Source: Stutzerimonas stutzeri (GTDB lineage: Bacteria > Pseudomonadota > Gammaproteobacteria > Pseudomonadales > Pseudomonadaceae). Taken from it: DNA of 64,000 nt. The DNA is taken from positions 4,283,027 to 4,347,026 of the forward strand of contig NZ_CP007441.1 in the NCBI RefSeq assembly GCF_000590475.1. Direction: 5' to 3'. The notes below the pieces were generated by a model, which saw only the letters and a list, made by a program, of their open reading frames with translations, did not search any database and was not told the origin of the DNA. Below, piece after piece: positions 9,207 to 17,659 of this stretch. Within the stretch, counting starts at the first letter, position 1. Every line of letters starts with the position of its first letter. A program made the position numbers and the translations under genes.

Positions 9207-10226
9207 GTGTCCGTGTCCTTTCCCGAAACCACGGCTGCACCCGAACCGGGCGCGACCTTCGCTCCCGCCTGGTGGCTGCGCGGCGGGCATCTGCAAACGC
9301 TCTGGAATTCCTTCTGTCGACGTGCGCCATCCCTGCAGCGCCGCCGCGAGCGGTTGTGGCTCGCCGACGGCGACTTCATCGACCTTGACTGGCATGGCCC
9401 GCATGATCCTGAAGCACCGTTGGTGCTGGTGCTGCACGGGTTGACCGGTTCGTCTAAGTCCCACTACGTGCTCGGCCTGCAGGAGCAACTGGCCGAAAGC
9501 AGTTGGGCCAGCGTCGCGATCAATTGGCGTGGCTGTTCCGGCGAGCCCAATCTGTTGCCGCGCGCCTACCACTCCGGCGCCAGCGATGATTTGGCCGAAG
9601 TTATCGCGCATCTGCAGACCGCCCGGCCGCTAGCGCCCCTATACGCGGTGGGTTACTCGCTGGGAGGCAACGTGCTGCTCAAATACCTCGGCGAAGCCGG
9701 CGTGGCGGCTCCACTGCAAAAGGCCGTGGCGGTATCGGTACCCTTCCGTCTCGATCAGTGCGCCGACCGCATCGGCCTGGGGTTTTCCAGGGTTTATCAG
9801 GCGCACTTCTTGCGCGAGATGGTGGCCTACGTGAAGAACAAGCAGCACCTGTTCGCCAGTCAGGGCAATACCGAGCACTTGACTGCTCTGCAGCGCCTCG
9901 GCTCCCTTCAAGGCATGCGCACCTTCTGGGACTTCGACGGCCGCTTCACCGCCCCGCTGCATGGCTACACCGACGCCAACGATTATTATCGCCGCGCCTC
10001 GAGTCGCTACTTCCTCCCCGACATCCGCATCCCGACCCTGCTGATCCAGGCCGAAAACGATCCTTTCGTCTTCCGCCACAGCGTGCCCGAACCCACTGAA
10101 CTTTCGATATCCACCACCCTGGAACTGCACCGAAGCGGCGGACACGTCGGCTTCGTCGAGGGCTCACCGCTCAGGCCCCGCTACTACTTGGAGCGTCGTA
10201 TACCGGAGTGGCTGGCAGGACGCTGA
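9207..10226 (+). CDS. YheT-family alpha/beta hydrolase
   Basis: A 339-aa serine hydrolase-like protein. AWWLRGGHLQTLWNSF near the N-terminus is typical of the YheT/ABHD1-3 family. The nucleophile elbow is GYSLGGN (Ser in GxSxG), the oxyanion region is VLHGLTGSS, and an acidic residue (ENDPFVF) and a late histidine (GGHVGFV) complete a plausible triad. The substrate is not known; esterase activity is inferred. The start is GTG (9207); no in-frame ATG stands close. The gene lies 90 bp after rsmD. Confidence 0.88.
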   Translation: MSVSFPETTAAPEPGATFAPAWWLRGGHLQTLWNSFCRRAPSLQRRRERLWLADGDFIDLDWHGPHDPEAPLVLVLHGLTGSSKSHYVLGLQEQLAESSWASVAINWRGCSGEPNLLPRAYHSGASDDLAEVIAHLQTARPLAPLYAVGYSLGGNVLLKYLGEAGVAAPLQKAVAVSVPFRLDQCADRIGLGFSRVYQAHFLREMVAYVKNKQHLFASQGNTEHLTALQRLGSLQGMRTFWDFDGRFTAPLHGYTDANDYYRRASSRYFLPDIRIPTLLIQAENDPFVFRHSVPEPTELSISTTLELHRSGGHVGFVEGSPLRPRYYLERRIPEWLAGR

Positions 10227-10725
10227 TTGGCATCAAGCGAGCGTACCGAGCCGGCCGGGGACCCTGACTATCGCGCCGAGTCTTGCCCGCCTGGCGCTCT
10301 GATGCGCGGTTCCATCGTGAACGGAACATGGAGCCGTGGAAGCATCACCGACCGCCGGACGCGTGCCGTCCGCTACAAATTCTTCTTTGAGCATGAGTAT
10401 CTGAATAATTGCCCGACGCAGCCTGTCCTTATCCAACCCCACATCAGGCGAGCTTGCATGCTGCAGAGAAACCGCACCCAGGACGTCACGATGATCGGGG
10501 CGTTGATTGCCCGCGCTTCCATCTGCTGTGGCGCCATGTCAAGGGTCCGGCACCGACGAACCCCTGGTAGAGACGCAGCGCGCTCAGCAAATGACTGACG
10601 CCAAGCGCGTGGCCAGCTGGGCGCGCGCTTGGTGAGGCATTGATGCAGACCTCCGCTTTGATGCTTTACGCTGCCGTTACCCAGCCGCTACCATCCACCC
10701 CCCACGCATGCGTCAGGACGCCGCG
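10227..10725 (+). other. Gap between hydrolase and coaD with no clear gene
   Basis: About 500 bp with no convincing full-length gene. A 123-codon TTG-started frame at 10227-10598 has unlikely composition and I do not accept it. From 10507 to 10635 a short frame encodes a protein-like tail (residues such as CQGSGTDEPLVETQRAQQ) that ends in a stop and looks like a small lipoprotein whose signal peptide has moved to another frame (ATG at 10491). It may be the decayed remnant of a gene. In P. aeruginosa, as I remember it, several genes sit between these two neighbours. Confidence 0.4.
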
Positions 10726-11208
10726 ATGAATCGAGTGCTGTATCCGGGAACCTTCGATCCAATCACCATGGGCCACGCCGACCTGGTCGAGCGCGCCTCA
10801 CGTCTATTCGATGAGGTGATCATTGCGGTCGCTGCCAGTCCTAACAAGAATCCATTGTTTCCACTCGAGCAGCGCGTAGCGCTGGCCCAGGAAGTCACTG
10901 CGCACCTGCCCAATGTCAGGGTGCTGGGCTTCTCCACGCTCCTGGCGCATTTCGTCATCGAGCAGAAGGCCAACGTTCTGCTGCGCGGCCTGCGCGCGGT
11001 GTCCGACTTCGAATATGAATTTCAGTTGGCCAATATGAATCGGCAACTGGCGCCTGACGTCGAAAGCCTGTTTCTGACGCCATCGGAAAAGTTTTCCTAC
11101 ATCTCCTCGACCTTGGTGCGTGAAATCGCCCGCCTTGGCGGCGATGTAACCAAGTTCGTCCATCCTTCGGTCATGAAAGCGCTGACCGAGCGCTACGCCT
11201 CGCGCTAG
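10726..11208 (+). CDS. coaD: Phosphopantetheine adenylyltransferase
   Basis: A 160-aa CoaD of standard length. It converts 4'-phosphopantetheine and ATP to dephospho-CoA, the fourth step of CoA synthesis. Motifs: YPGTFDPITMGHADL (the nucleotidyl-transferase TxGH motif) and the C-terminal ISSTLVREIA. The frame starts at 10708, but the ATG at 10726 (MNRVLYPGTF) is the family start. Confidence 0.97.
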   Translation: MNRVLYPGTFDPITMGHADLVERASRLFDEVIIAVAASPNKNPLFPLEQRVALAQEVTAHLPNVRVLGFSTLLAHFVIEQKANVLLRGLRAVSDFEYEFQLANMNRQLAPDVESLFLTPSEKFSYISSTLVREIARLGGDVTKFVHPSVMKALTERYASR

Positions 11209-11346
11209 GGCACTCTACGGGGCGCCACGGGCGCAAGGACCGACAGATGGGGAAGCACTGCCGCGTGCACCCGGCGAACGGATGCGGCAAAATTGGCGCG
11301 TCGTTTTTACTGCGCTATGGCCCATGCCGTAGCTGGAGCTAGCTGG

Positions 11347-11598
11347 ATGTCCCTGATAATCACCGATGACTGCATCAACTGCGACGTGTGCGAGCCCGAG
11401 TGCCCGAACAGCGCAATTTCCCAAGGCGAGGAAATTTACGTCATCGACCCCAATCTCTGCACCGAGTGCGTCGGCCACTACGACGAGCCGCAGTGCCAGC
11501 AAGTCTGCCCAGTGGATTGCATCCCGCTCGATGAAAGCAATGTCGAGAGCAAAGACGAACTGATGCAGAAGTACCTGATCATCACCGGCAAGGCCTGA
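11347..11598 (+). CDS. YfhL-type ferredoxin, two [4Fe-4S] clusters
   Basis: An 83-aa ferredoxin. Cluster motif one is CINCDVCEPECP; cluster two is CTECVGHYDEPQCQQVCPVDC with the extra residues between the first two and last cysteines that mark the Fdx/YfhL (Allochromatium-like) group. It carries electrons in the cytoplasm; its partner is not shown here. The start MSLIITDDC at 11347 is chosen over the upstream in-frame ATG at 11293. The place next to coaD agrees with Pseudomonas gene order. Confidence 0.95.
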   Translation: MSLIITDDCINCDVCEPECPNSAISQGEEIYVIDPNLCTECVGHYDEPQCQQVCPVDCIPLDESNVESKDELMQKYLIITGKA

Positions 11599-11919
11599 TC
11601 GGCAGACGCTCTGCGGCATCCCCCTGGCGGCGAGACCGGCCTCATCACCCCGTCAGCCAAGCTGACAACTCCATCAGCATGTAACCAGCCCCGGCAACAC
11701 ATTCAACGTTCCGGGTCGCTCCGGATAACCTCGAACGCCACCGAGGCCGTTACGGTTGTGCGCATTCAGCACCCACCGCAAGATCAGAATCGCAGCAGCA
11801 TGGGCTCATGAACGACGAGAGTAAGTTTCTCAAAACAGCACGGCTTCGCGCGCGATCAAGCGGCGAAGCCGTGAGAAAGGCAGATCGAGTAAAGGGCGAT
11901 CCGATGATGCTGGCTTGAA
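11599..11919. other. Intergenic region between fdx and the 113-aa gene
   Basis: About 320 bp without a gene. Apart from the hairpin at 11826-11878 I see nothing clear in it. Confidence 0.6.
11826..11878 (-). terminator. Hairpin terminator after the small exported protein gene
   Basis: A 10-bp inverted repeat (11840-11849 and 11863-11872) has outer complementary arms TTTCTC (11826-11831) and GAGAAA (11873-11878). On the minus strand the stem is followed by a TTTT run. It stands about 40 bp past the stop of the minus-strand gene at 11920. Confidence 0.6.
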
Positions 11920-12261
11920 TCAGTCCTGACGGTTGTAGCCGACGCGGGTGCAGCCGAGGCAGCGGGCAAAGGCGGCGGCGCCTGGTTCGACCACCAGCGC
12001 TTGCCCGGTTTCCTTGATGCCGCCCCCCATGGCGCTGAACGGCAGGCTGACGACGAACAGGCCGGCACCGATGACGGTCGCCGCGATCAGCAGCGGACGG
12101 GCAATCAGCAGATCGCCGACGATGGAAAAGGCTTTTGGGGCTTCAACGGTGTACATGGGATCGCCGCTGGCGTTCTGCTGCACCGATTGCGCCTGGGCCG
12201 GCATCGCCAGCAGGCCAGTGGACAGGGCCAAGACAACAGCAGTGGAGCGAAACAGATTCAT
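11920..12261 (-). CDS. Small exported protein of unknown function
   Basis: A 113-aa protein I do not recognise. It has a clear signal peptide (VVLALSTGLLAMPAQAQS), a hydrophobic span in the middle (LLIAATVIGAGLFVVSLPFS), a small Gly-rich stretch (AMGGGIKETG) and two cysteines in CLGC near the C-terminus. It is probably a periplasmic or membrane-anchored protein. It is transcribed alone, upstream of its own terminator-like hairpin and downstream of mutM in the same direction (115-bp gap). Confidence 0.75.
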   Translation of the reverse strand: MNLFRSTAVVLALSTGLLAMPAQAQSVQQNASGDPMYTVEAPKAFSIVGDLLIARPLLIAATVIGAGLFVVSLPFSAMGGGIKETGQALVVEPGAAAFARCLGCTRVGYNRQD

Positions 12262-12376
12262 GGTGTGGTCCTTCAGCTGGGCGAAACGAGGCAGATGATT
12301 GTAGTGTCGGCCACTATAGCAGTGGCCGTCGGTTGTTGATCGTGAACACCGTCAATGCCTGCACACTCGGACGGCA

Positions 12377-13189
12377 TCATCGCTGGCAGCGTCCGCAGTA
12401 GACACTGGCGCGCTGGCCCAGACGAATCTCGCGCAACGTCGAGCCGCAGCTCTTGCAGAAATCCCCACCCCGACCGTAAACGAATAGCTCCTGCTGGAAA
12501 TAGCCCGGCTTGCCGTCACCGCCGACGAAATCGCGCAAGGTCGTCCCGCCGCGCTCGATAGCGTAGGCGAGGATCCGCTTGATCTCGACGGCAAGCTTCA
12601 GATAACGCGCCCGCGAAACCGTACCGGCCGGCCGTCGTGGATCGATGCCGGCAGCGAACAACGCCTCGCTCGCATAAATGTTGCCTACACCAACCACCAC
12701 CGCGTTATCCATGATGAAGGGTTTGATCGCCATGCTACGGCCACGCGACAGTTGGAACAGCCGGTCGCCGTCGAAGGCATCGCTGAGCGGCTCCGGCCCG
12801 AGATTGGCGAGCAGGACATGACTCAGCGGCTCATCGCTCCAAAGCAGCGCTCCGAAACGACGCGGATCGGTGTAGCGCAGCGCCATACCGGAGTCGAGCA
12901 GGATATCGACGTGTTCGTGCTTGCCCACCGGCAGATCGGCCGGCACCAGCCGCAGGCTGCCGGACATGCCCAGATGAACGATCAGCGTGCCTGCCTCCGC
13001 CTTGATCAGCAGGTACTTCGCGCGCCGCTCGACCGCCTCGATGCGCTGGCCGGACAGACGCACGTCGAGGTCGTCCGGAATCGGCCAGCGCAACCGACGC
13101 TCGCGCACGATCACGCGACTGACACGCTGACCGATCAGGTGCGGCTCGATGCCGCGGCGGGTGGTTTCGACTTCTGGGAGTTCGGGCAT
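12377..13189 (-). CDS. mutM: Formamidopyrimidine-DNA glycosylase
   Basis: A 270-aa Fpg/MutM. After removal of the initiator Met the N-terminus is PELPEVE, with the catalytic Pro and Glu. The N-terminal beta-sandwich is followed by the helix-two-turn-helix domain (NIYASEALFAAGIDP) and a C-terminal zinc finger (CKSCG ... YCGRCQR). It excises 8-oxoguanine and FapyG from DNA and nicks the abasic site. The start at 13189 is used because the MPELPEVE terminus is invariant. Confidence 0.97.
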   Translation of the reverse strand: MPELPEVETTRRGIEPHLIGQRVSRVIVRERRLRWPIPDDLDVRLSGQRIEAVERRAKYLLIKAEAGTLIVHLGMSGSLRLVPADLPVGKHEHVDILLDSGMALRYTDPRRFGALLWSDEPLSHVLLANLGPEPLSDAFDGDRLFQLSRGRSMAIKPFIMDNAVVVGVGNIYASEALFAAGIDPRRPAGTVSRARYLKLAVEIKRILAYAIERGGTTLRDFVGGDGKPGYFQQELFVYGRGGDFCKSCGSTLREIRLGQRASVYCGRCQR

Positions 13190-13246
13190 ACGGGACAAAT
13201 CGACAAAGGACCGGGGGGCGACCTTAGCAGCTAAGGCACAGTCGGG

Positions 13247-14110
13247 TCAGCCAACCCCCAGTTCGCGAATGATTTCGCGCTGGCATTCGAAATCGTATTC
13301 CGAGAGGCCAACATATTCGAGCACCAACTGCGCCACAGCATCCCATTCGTGGTCTTCCGGCTGATCACCCAACACGCGATGACAGGCGCAAATGTGCTCG
13401 GCCATCTTGAGGATCGCCAGCAGCGTCTTGACCTGCGGATCGCTCCATTCGTCATTGAACAGCGCCACTGCGTTGTGGTGGTTGGCGATCGCCTCGCACA
13501 AGTGCTGCGGTAGCTTCCACGAGCGCGCCACGAAATACCCGACCACCGAATGATTGGTGTTGAGCACTCGATTTTCGATATCGGTTATGCGGGTCTCGGC
13601 CCCGACGCTGGCATAGGCCTCCTCCAGCACCGCCATATATTCCGGAAAGCGGGTCAGCATCAGAGGAATACCGCAATTGTGGAAAAGACCCAGCGTGTAC
13701 GCCTCGTCCGCCGCGGGATGCCCGATGCGCTTGGCCAGGGTCAGGCAGGTGCTGGCGACGTCCTGGGCCGAATCCCAGAAGCGGTTGAGGGTGACGATGG
13801 CCGCGTCGGTGAGCTCGCCGCGGATCGACTGCGCATTGATCAGGTTGATCACCGAGCGACAGCCGAGCAGATTGACGGCCTGCTGAATCGAAGCGATGCG
13901 ATTGGCCAGACCGAAGAACGGTGAGTTGACCGTCTTCAACAATGCGCCCGACAGGCCTGGATCCTGGCTGATCAGCCTGGCGATGGCGCGCAGATCAGGG
14001 TCGGGCATAACCTGCTCCATTTGCAGGTCGACCATGATCTGAGGTTGCGGGGGAACACTTATGCCCTGCAGCACGCTGCGGATCTGTTCGTCTGTGAGTT
14101 CGATGGACAT
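13247..14110 (-). CDS. HDOD-domain signalling protein
   Basis: A 287-aa protein made almost wholly of an HDOD domain, a non-catalytic relative of HD phosphohydrolases. Visible motifs are LARLISQDPGLSGALLKTVN, SIQQAVNLLGCRSVINLI, the region around FHNCGIPLML and a late helix with ICEAIANHHNA-like histidines. Such proteins act in bacterial signalling and stress regulation, but their exact partner is unknown. The frame extends to 14212; the start at 14110 (MSIELTDEQ) is preferred because the extension runs into the divergent pfpI upstream region. Confidence 0.85.
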   Translation of the reverse strand: MSIELTDEQIRSVLQGISVPPQPQIMVDLQMEQVMPDPDLRAIARLISQDPGLSGALLKTVNSPFFGLANRIASIQQAVNLLGCRSVINLINAQSIRGELTDAAIVTLNRFWDSAQDVASTCLTLAKRIGHPAADEAYTLGLFHNCGIPLMLTRFPEYMAVLEEAYASVGAETRITDIENRVLNTNHSVVGYFVARSWKLPQHLCEAIANHHNAVALFNDEWSDPQVKTLLAILKMAEHICACHRVLGDQPEDHEWDAVAQLVLEYVGLSEYDFECQREIIRELGVG

Positions 14111-14227
14111 GGAAGCGACCCGCCTCGCGAGTAGCACTAGGCCACTAAAGAAAGAGTGCGAACTTTGGCCGAGTTCATGGTCGGATTTCAAGTAGACCAA
14201 CAGGCAAACCAACGAAGAGGAAACGAA

Positions 14228-14767
14228 ATGGCTGATTCTCTGAAAGGCAAACGCATCGCGATCCTGGTGACCGACGGTTTCGAACAGGTCGAGCTGACGG
14301 GCCCGAAGGAAGCGCTGGAGAACGCCGGTGCGACCGCAGAAATCATTTCGTCATCGAACGGTGAAGTGACGGGCTGGAACCACACGACGCCGGCGACCAA
14401 ATTTCATGTCGACAAAACCTTCGACAGCATTCGGATGGACGACTACGACGCCGTGCTGCTTCCTGGTGGCGTGGTCAATTCCGACACCATCCGCACCGAC
14501 GAAATGGCGCAGGAACTGGTTCGCGACGCGGCGCGTGCCAATAAGACCATCGCCGTCATCTGCCACGGTGCCTGGCTGCTAGCCTCAGCCGACCTGGTCA
14601 AGGGCAAGCGCATGACCAGCTGGCCATCGCTTACCGATGACCTGAAGAATGCAGGCGCCAACTGGGTCGACGAGCAGGTGGTGGTCGATGGAAACCTGAT
14701 CAGCAGCCGCAAGCCGGACGATATCCCTGCCTTCAGCGAAGCGTTGGTCAAGGCACTCTCTGCCTGA
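14228..14767 (+). CDS. pfpI: PfpI/DJ-1 family protease or glyoxalase
   Basis: A 179-aa DJ-1/PfpI superfamily protein. The nucleophile elbow is AVICHGAWLL with Cys112 followed by His; the early strand IAILVTDGFEQVE carries the conserved Glu. Members have been described as intracellular proteases, deglycases or glyoxalases linked to stress; which applies here is not visible. A ribosome binding site (AGAGGAAACG) precedes the ATG at 14228. It is divergent from the HDOD gene. Confidence 0.92.
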   Translation: MADSLKGKRIAILVTDGFEQVELTGPKEALENAGATAEIISSSNGEVTGWNHTTPATKFHVDKTFDSIRMDDYDAVLLPGGVVNSDTIRTDEMAQELVRDAARANKTIAVICHGAWLLASADLVKGKRMTSWPSLTDDLKNAGANWVDEQVVVDGNLISSRKPDDIPAFSEALVKALSA

Positions 14768-14901
14768 CACCCGTCCCGAGGCATCGGAGCCACCAGAGCA
14801 CCGATGCCTCGCCGGACTGATGCAGTTTCCAACTCTTTCTTACATTTACGTTTCTTCCCGAGTCACACGGCATCCACAGCGCTTTTGTCCGCCCTCTCCC
14901 C

Positions 14902-14907
14902 TATAAT
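14902..14907 (+). promoter_or_regulatory. -10 element upstream of rlmI
   Basis: A consensus TATAAT lies 26 bp before the rlmI ATG in the run CCCCTATAATCGCGCCC. No strong -35 is seen at 16-18 bp, so a short leader is inferred from the -10 alone. Confidence 0.5.
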
Positions 14908-14933
14908 CGCGCCCTTTTCCCGGAGCCCTCCCG

Positions 14934-16130
14934 ATGACCCTGCCCAGCCTGCGCCTTAAAGCCAATGCCGATCGCCGTCTGCGCGCCGGTCATCTGTGGG
15001 TTTACAGCAACGAAGTGGACACCGCTGCCACCCCGCTGAGCGGTTTCGCCGCCGGCGACCAGGCGATCCTCGAAGCGGCTGGCGGCAAGCCGCTGGGCAT
15101 CGTTGGCGTCTCGCCCAACAACCTGATCTGTGCACGCCTGCTATCGCGCGACCTTAAGCACAGCCTGGACAAGTCGCTGCTGGTGCATCGCATCCAAGTC
15201 GCCCTGTCGCTGCGCGAGCGCCTGTTCGATCAGCCTTGCTATCGCTTGATCTACGGCGATTCGGACCTTTTGCCAGGCCTTGTTGTGGACCGTTTCCACG
15301 ATCACCTGGTGGTTCAGCTGGCCTCCGCCACCATGGAGCGCAATAAGGATGCGGTGCTTGAAGCGCTGGTGCAGGTGCTCAAGCCGCGCGGTGTGCTGTG
15401 GAAAAACGACTCCAGCGCCCGCGATGCCGAGGGCCTGGAGCGCTACGTCGACACTGCCTTCGGCGTAGTTCCGGAATGGGTCGCGCTGGAAGAGAACGGC
15501 GTCAAGTTCGAAGCGCCCGTACTGCAGGGCCAGAAGACTGGCTGGTTCTACGACCACCGCATGAATCGCGCGCGACTGGCCCCTTACGTCAAAGGCAAGC
15601 GTGTGCTCGACCTGTTCAGCTATATCGGTGGCTGGGGTGTGCAGGCTGCGGCGTTCGGTGCCAGCGAAGTGTTCTGCGTTGACGCCTCAGCCTTCGCCCT
15701 CGATGGCGTCGAGCGAAATGCCGCGCTCAATGGCGTCGCCGAGAAGATGACCTGCGTGGAAGGCGATGCCTTCGAAGCGATGAGGGAACTGAAGAACGCT
15801 GAAGAGCGCTTCGACGTGGTCATCACCGACCCGCCCGCCTTCATCAAGCGCAAGAAGGACATCAAGAACGGCGAAGCCGCCTACCGCCGTCTCAACGAAA
15901 CCGCGATGCGCCTGCTCAACAAGGACGGCATCCTGGTCAGCGCCTCTTGCTCGATGCACCTGGAGGAAGACAACCTGCAGAACATCCTGCTCGGCAGCGC
16001 CCGTCACTTGGATCGCAACATCCAACTGCTCGAGCGCGGCGCGCAGGGGCCGGACCACCCGGTGCATCCGGCGATCAACGAGACCCGCTATATCAAGAGT
16101 CTGACCGTACGCTTGCTGCCCAACAGCTAA
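14934..16130 (+). CDS. rlmI: 23S rRNA (cytosine1962-C5)-methyltransferase
   Basis: A 398-aa RlmI. An N-terminal PUA domain (about residues 1-75, RAGHLWVYSNEVD) is followed by a central domain and a Rossmann-fold methyltransferase with DLFSYIGGWGVQAA (SAM motif I), TDPPAFIKRKKDI (motif IV) and the catalytic Cys in SASCSMHL (motif VI). It modifies C1962 of 23S rRNA. It stands alone, with a strong hairpin about 85 bp after the stop. Confidence 0.94.
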   Translation: MTLPSLRLKANADRRLRAGHLWVYSNEVDTAATPLSGFAAGDQAILEAAGGKPLGIVGVSPNNLICARLLSRDLKHSLDKSLLVHRIQVALSLRERLFDQPCYRLIYGDSDLLPGLVVDRFHDHLVVQLASATMERNKDAVLEALVQVLKPRGVLWKNDSSARDAEGLERYVDTAFGVVPEWVALEENGVKFEAPVLQGQKTGWFYDHRMNRARLAPYVKGKRVLDLFSYIGGWGVQAAAFGASEVFCVDASAFALDGVERNAALNGVAEKMTCVEGDAFEAMRELKNAEERFDVVITDPPAFIKRKKDIKNGEAAYRRLNETAMRLLNKDGILVSASCSMHLEEDNLQNILLGSARHLDRNIQLLERGAQGPDHPVHPAINETRYIKSLTVRLLPNS

Positions 16131-16214
16131 GCGGTGTAACCGGTGGGTCGGTGCCATAAGGTGGACTAGGCCGCGGGGCCCGTCCAGGAATGGGCAGCAG
16201 TGTGCTGCTCGCTT

Positions 16215-16239
16215 CATCACTTCGCTCGGCGAAGTGATG
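16215..16239. repeat. Perfect 11-bp inverted repeat, loop TCG
   Basis: CATCACTTCGC and its exact complement flank a three-base loop. No T-run follows, so it could be a factor-independent stop without U-tract, a transcript stabiliser or a protein site. It lies between rlmI and the AraC gene. Confidence 0.6.
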
Positions 16240-16304
16240 GTGATCCGGTTCAATGGCCGGCGCGCAGCAACGCACCATTGCGCGGCAGATGTTCTCGGGG
16301 CTGT

Positions 16305-16376
16305 ATGAGCAGACCAACCCAGGGCATCCTGGCCATCGTCACCCTGTCGATTCTGTTCCCATTCCCCGCTTGGTAA
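16305..16376 (+). CDS. Possible 23-aa membrane peptide
   Basis: A 23-codon frame begins MSRPTQ and continues with a hydrophobic stretch (GILAIVTLSILFPFPAW) ending in TAA. A weak GGGG precedes the ATG by 3-6 nt. The composition resembles a single-span small protein, but length and lack of comparison make this tentative; it could equally be chance or a gene fragment. Confidence 0.25.
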   Translation: MSRPTQGILAIVTLSILFPFPAW

Positions 16377-16571
16377 CCATCGAACTGCTGCGCCGAGCGG
16401 TTGCGCGGCATCGCGATTCCGCATTGAGATATAACGTCCCTCATGCAGGCCAACGCGCGGAGTAATGTGGCGCTGTTCGTCTGAACCGCATCGCCGTTAT
16501 TATCGCCTGACGTCATAGAGACAGGGCCCGCCCCGCCTATCAACCTGCCTCGAGCGCGACACGCCCTGACC

Positions 16572-17534
16572 ATGGATGCAGACCTGGTACACGCCCGACA
16601 CTCAAATGAACAACGCCTGGCAGAGCAGGAGCGCGCCTTGCTGTTCGCCGAACCACATGCCGGGTCTCGCAAGCCTCATGAACGCGCCACCCCGCCACCG
16701 CAGGTACTGGAAGATCAGCGCATCCTGCTCGCGATCCGCTACATCGAGGCGCATCTGGAGCGGCCGCTGTCTCTTGATCGTCTGGCCTCCTGCGCCCACC
16801 TCAGTGCCTTCCACTTCCAGCGTCGCTTCCGCAAGGTGATGGGCGAGAGCCCCAGTGAATACATTCGCCGTACACGCCTCGACCGCGCCGCCATTCATCT
16901 ATTGATCTACCCGGAGCCGGTGCTCTCTATCGCCTTCTCGATGGGCTACGCCAGTCATGAAGCATTTATTCGCGCCTTTCATCGACAGTTCGGTCGAACG
17001 CCGACCCAGTACCGGCAGTTTGCCCGTCAGGCGATTATTCCCACGACCGAGCAGGAACACCGTCGAGCGCAAGCGGTACAAATCGTCAGCCTGAAAGATC
17101 GCCCCCTTATCGGGATGCGTTTCTATGGCAGCTACGCGCGCGTCGCCGAGAATTGGCAGCGCTTCGCCGAGGAATTGCAGCGAATCGGTTACCCGCTGGG
17201 GCAGGCGCAGGCCGTCGGCGTGATTACCGACAACCCTGAAATCACTCCCAACGACCTGGTGCGCTACGACTGCGCTGTGCCTGATCTTGGCCATCCCATC
17301 GGTCAGTCGCCCTTGAGCCGTTTCACCCTGCCAGGCGGTCGCTATGCTTGCCTGGAACATAATGCCCCCTACAGCGAAGTGTTCGCCGCCTATCGCGCGC
17401 TGGCCACGGCCTGGCCACAGCGCTCCGGCGAACGCTTCGTGCCTCAGGGCGGTTATGAGCTCTATCGTCAGCCACCCTGGCAGGGCGACGGCTCCAGACA
17501 ATGGCTGGATATCGCCCTGGGCCTGGAAAGCTGA
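16572..17534 (+). CDS. AraC-family regulator with GyrI-like effector domain
   Basis: A 320-aa regulator. The AraC DNA-binding domain lies in the middle (about residues 50-155) with two helix-turn-helix units: LSLDRLASCAHLSAFHFQRR and SIAFSMGYASHEAFIRAFHR, followed by FGRTPTQYR. The C-terminal half (about 170-318) matches the GyrI-like/SOUL-type ligand-binding fold (LKDRPLIGMRFYGSY; YACLEHNAPYSEVFAAYRAL), seen in Rob- and BmrR-like drug or small-molecule sensors. The first 45 residues are unstructured and the start at 16572 is uncertain. It lies 125 bp upstream of the two-partner secretion pair in the same direction, so it may regulate it, though that is only position. Confidence 0.88.
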   Translation: MDADLVHARHSNEQRLAEQERALLFAEPHAGSRKPHERATPPPQVLEDQRILLAIRYIEAHLERPLSLDRLASCAHLSAFHFQRRFRKVMGESPSEYIRRTRLDRAAIHLLIYPEPVLSIAFSMGYASHEAFIRAFHRQFGRTPTQYRQFARQAIIPTTEQEHRRAQAVQIVSLKDRPLIGMRFYGSYARVAENWQRFAEELQRIGYPLGQAQAVGVITDNPEITPNDLVRYDCAVPDLGHPIGQSPLSRFTLPGGRYACLEHNAPYSEVFAAYRALATAWPQRSGERFVPQGGYELYRQPPWQGDGSRQWLDIALGLES

Positions 17535-17659
17535 GGCGCAAGAGCGCAAGAACTATCAAGCCGAAATGGCCACGCCCTTCCTAAGCTACGCCTTTTTTCG
17601 ACACGCACCGGACAGACCGTCTCGGGGAGCCCGCGTGTAACACAGGGAAGCTGACCACC

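Larger units (their letters stand above)
16131..16571 (+). other. Gap between rlmI and the AraC gene
   Basis: About 440 bp. It holds the hairpin at 16215-16239 and a possible 23-codon membrane-peptide frame at 16305-16376; beyond these I see no gene. Confidence 0.5.

Noticed and set aside
10227..10598. 123-codon TTG-started frame after the hydrolase
   Set aside because: Starts directly after the previous stop, has no ribosome binding site and improbable composition.
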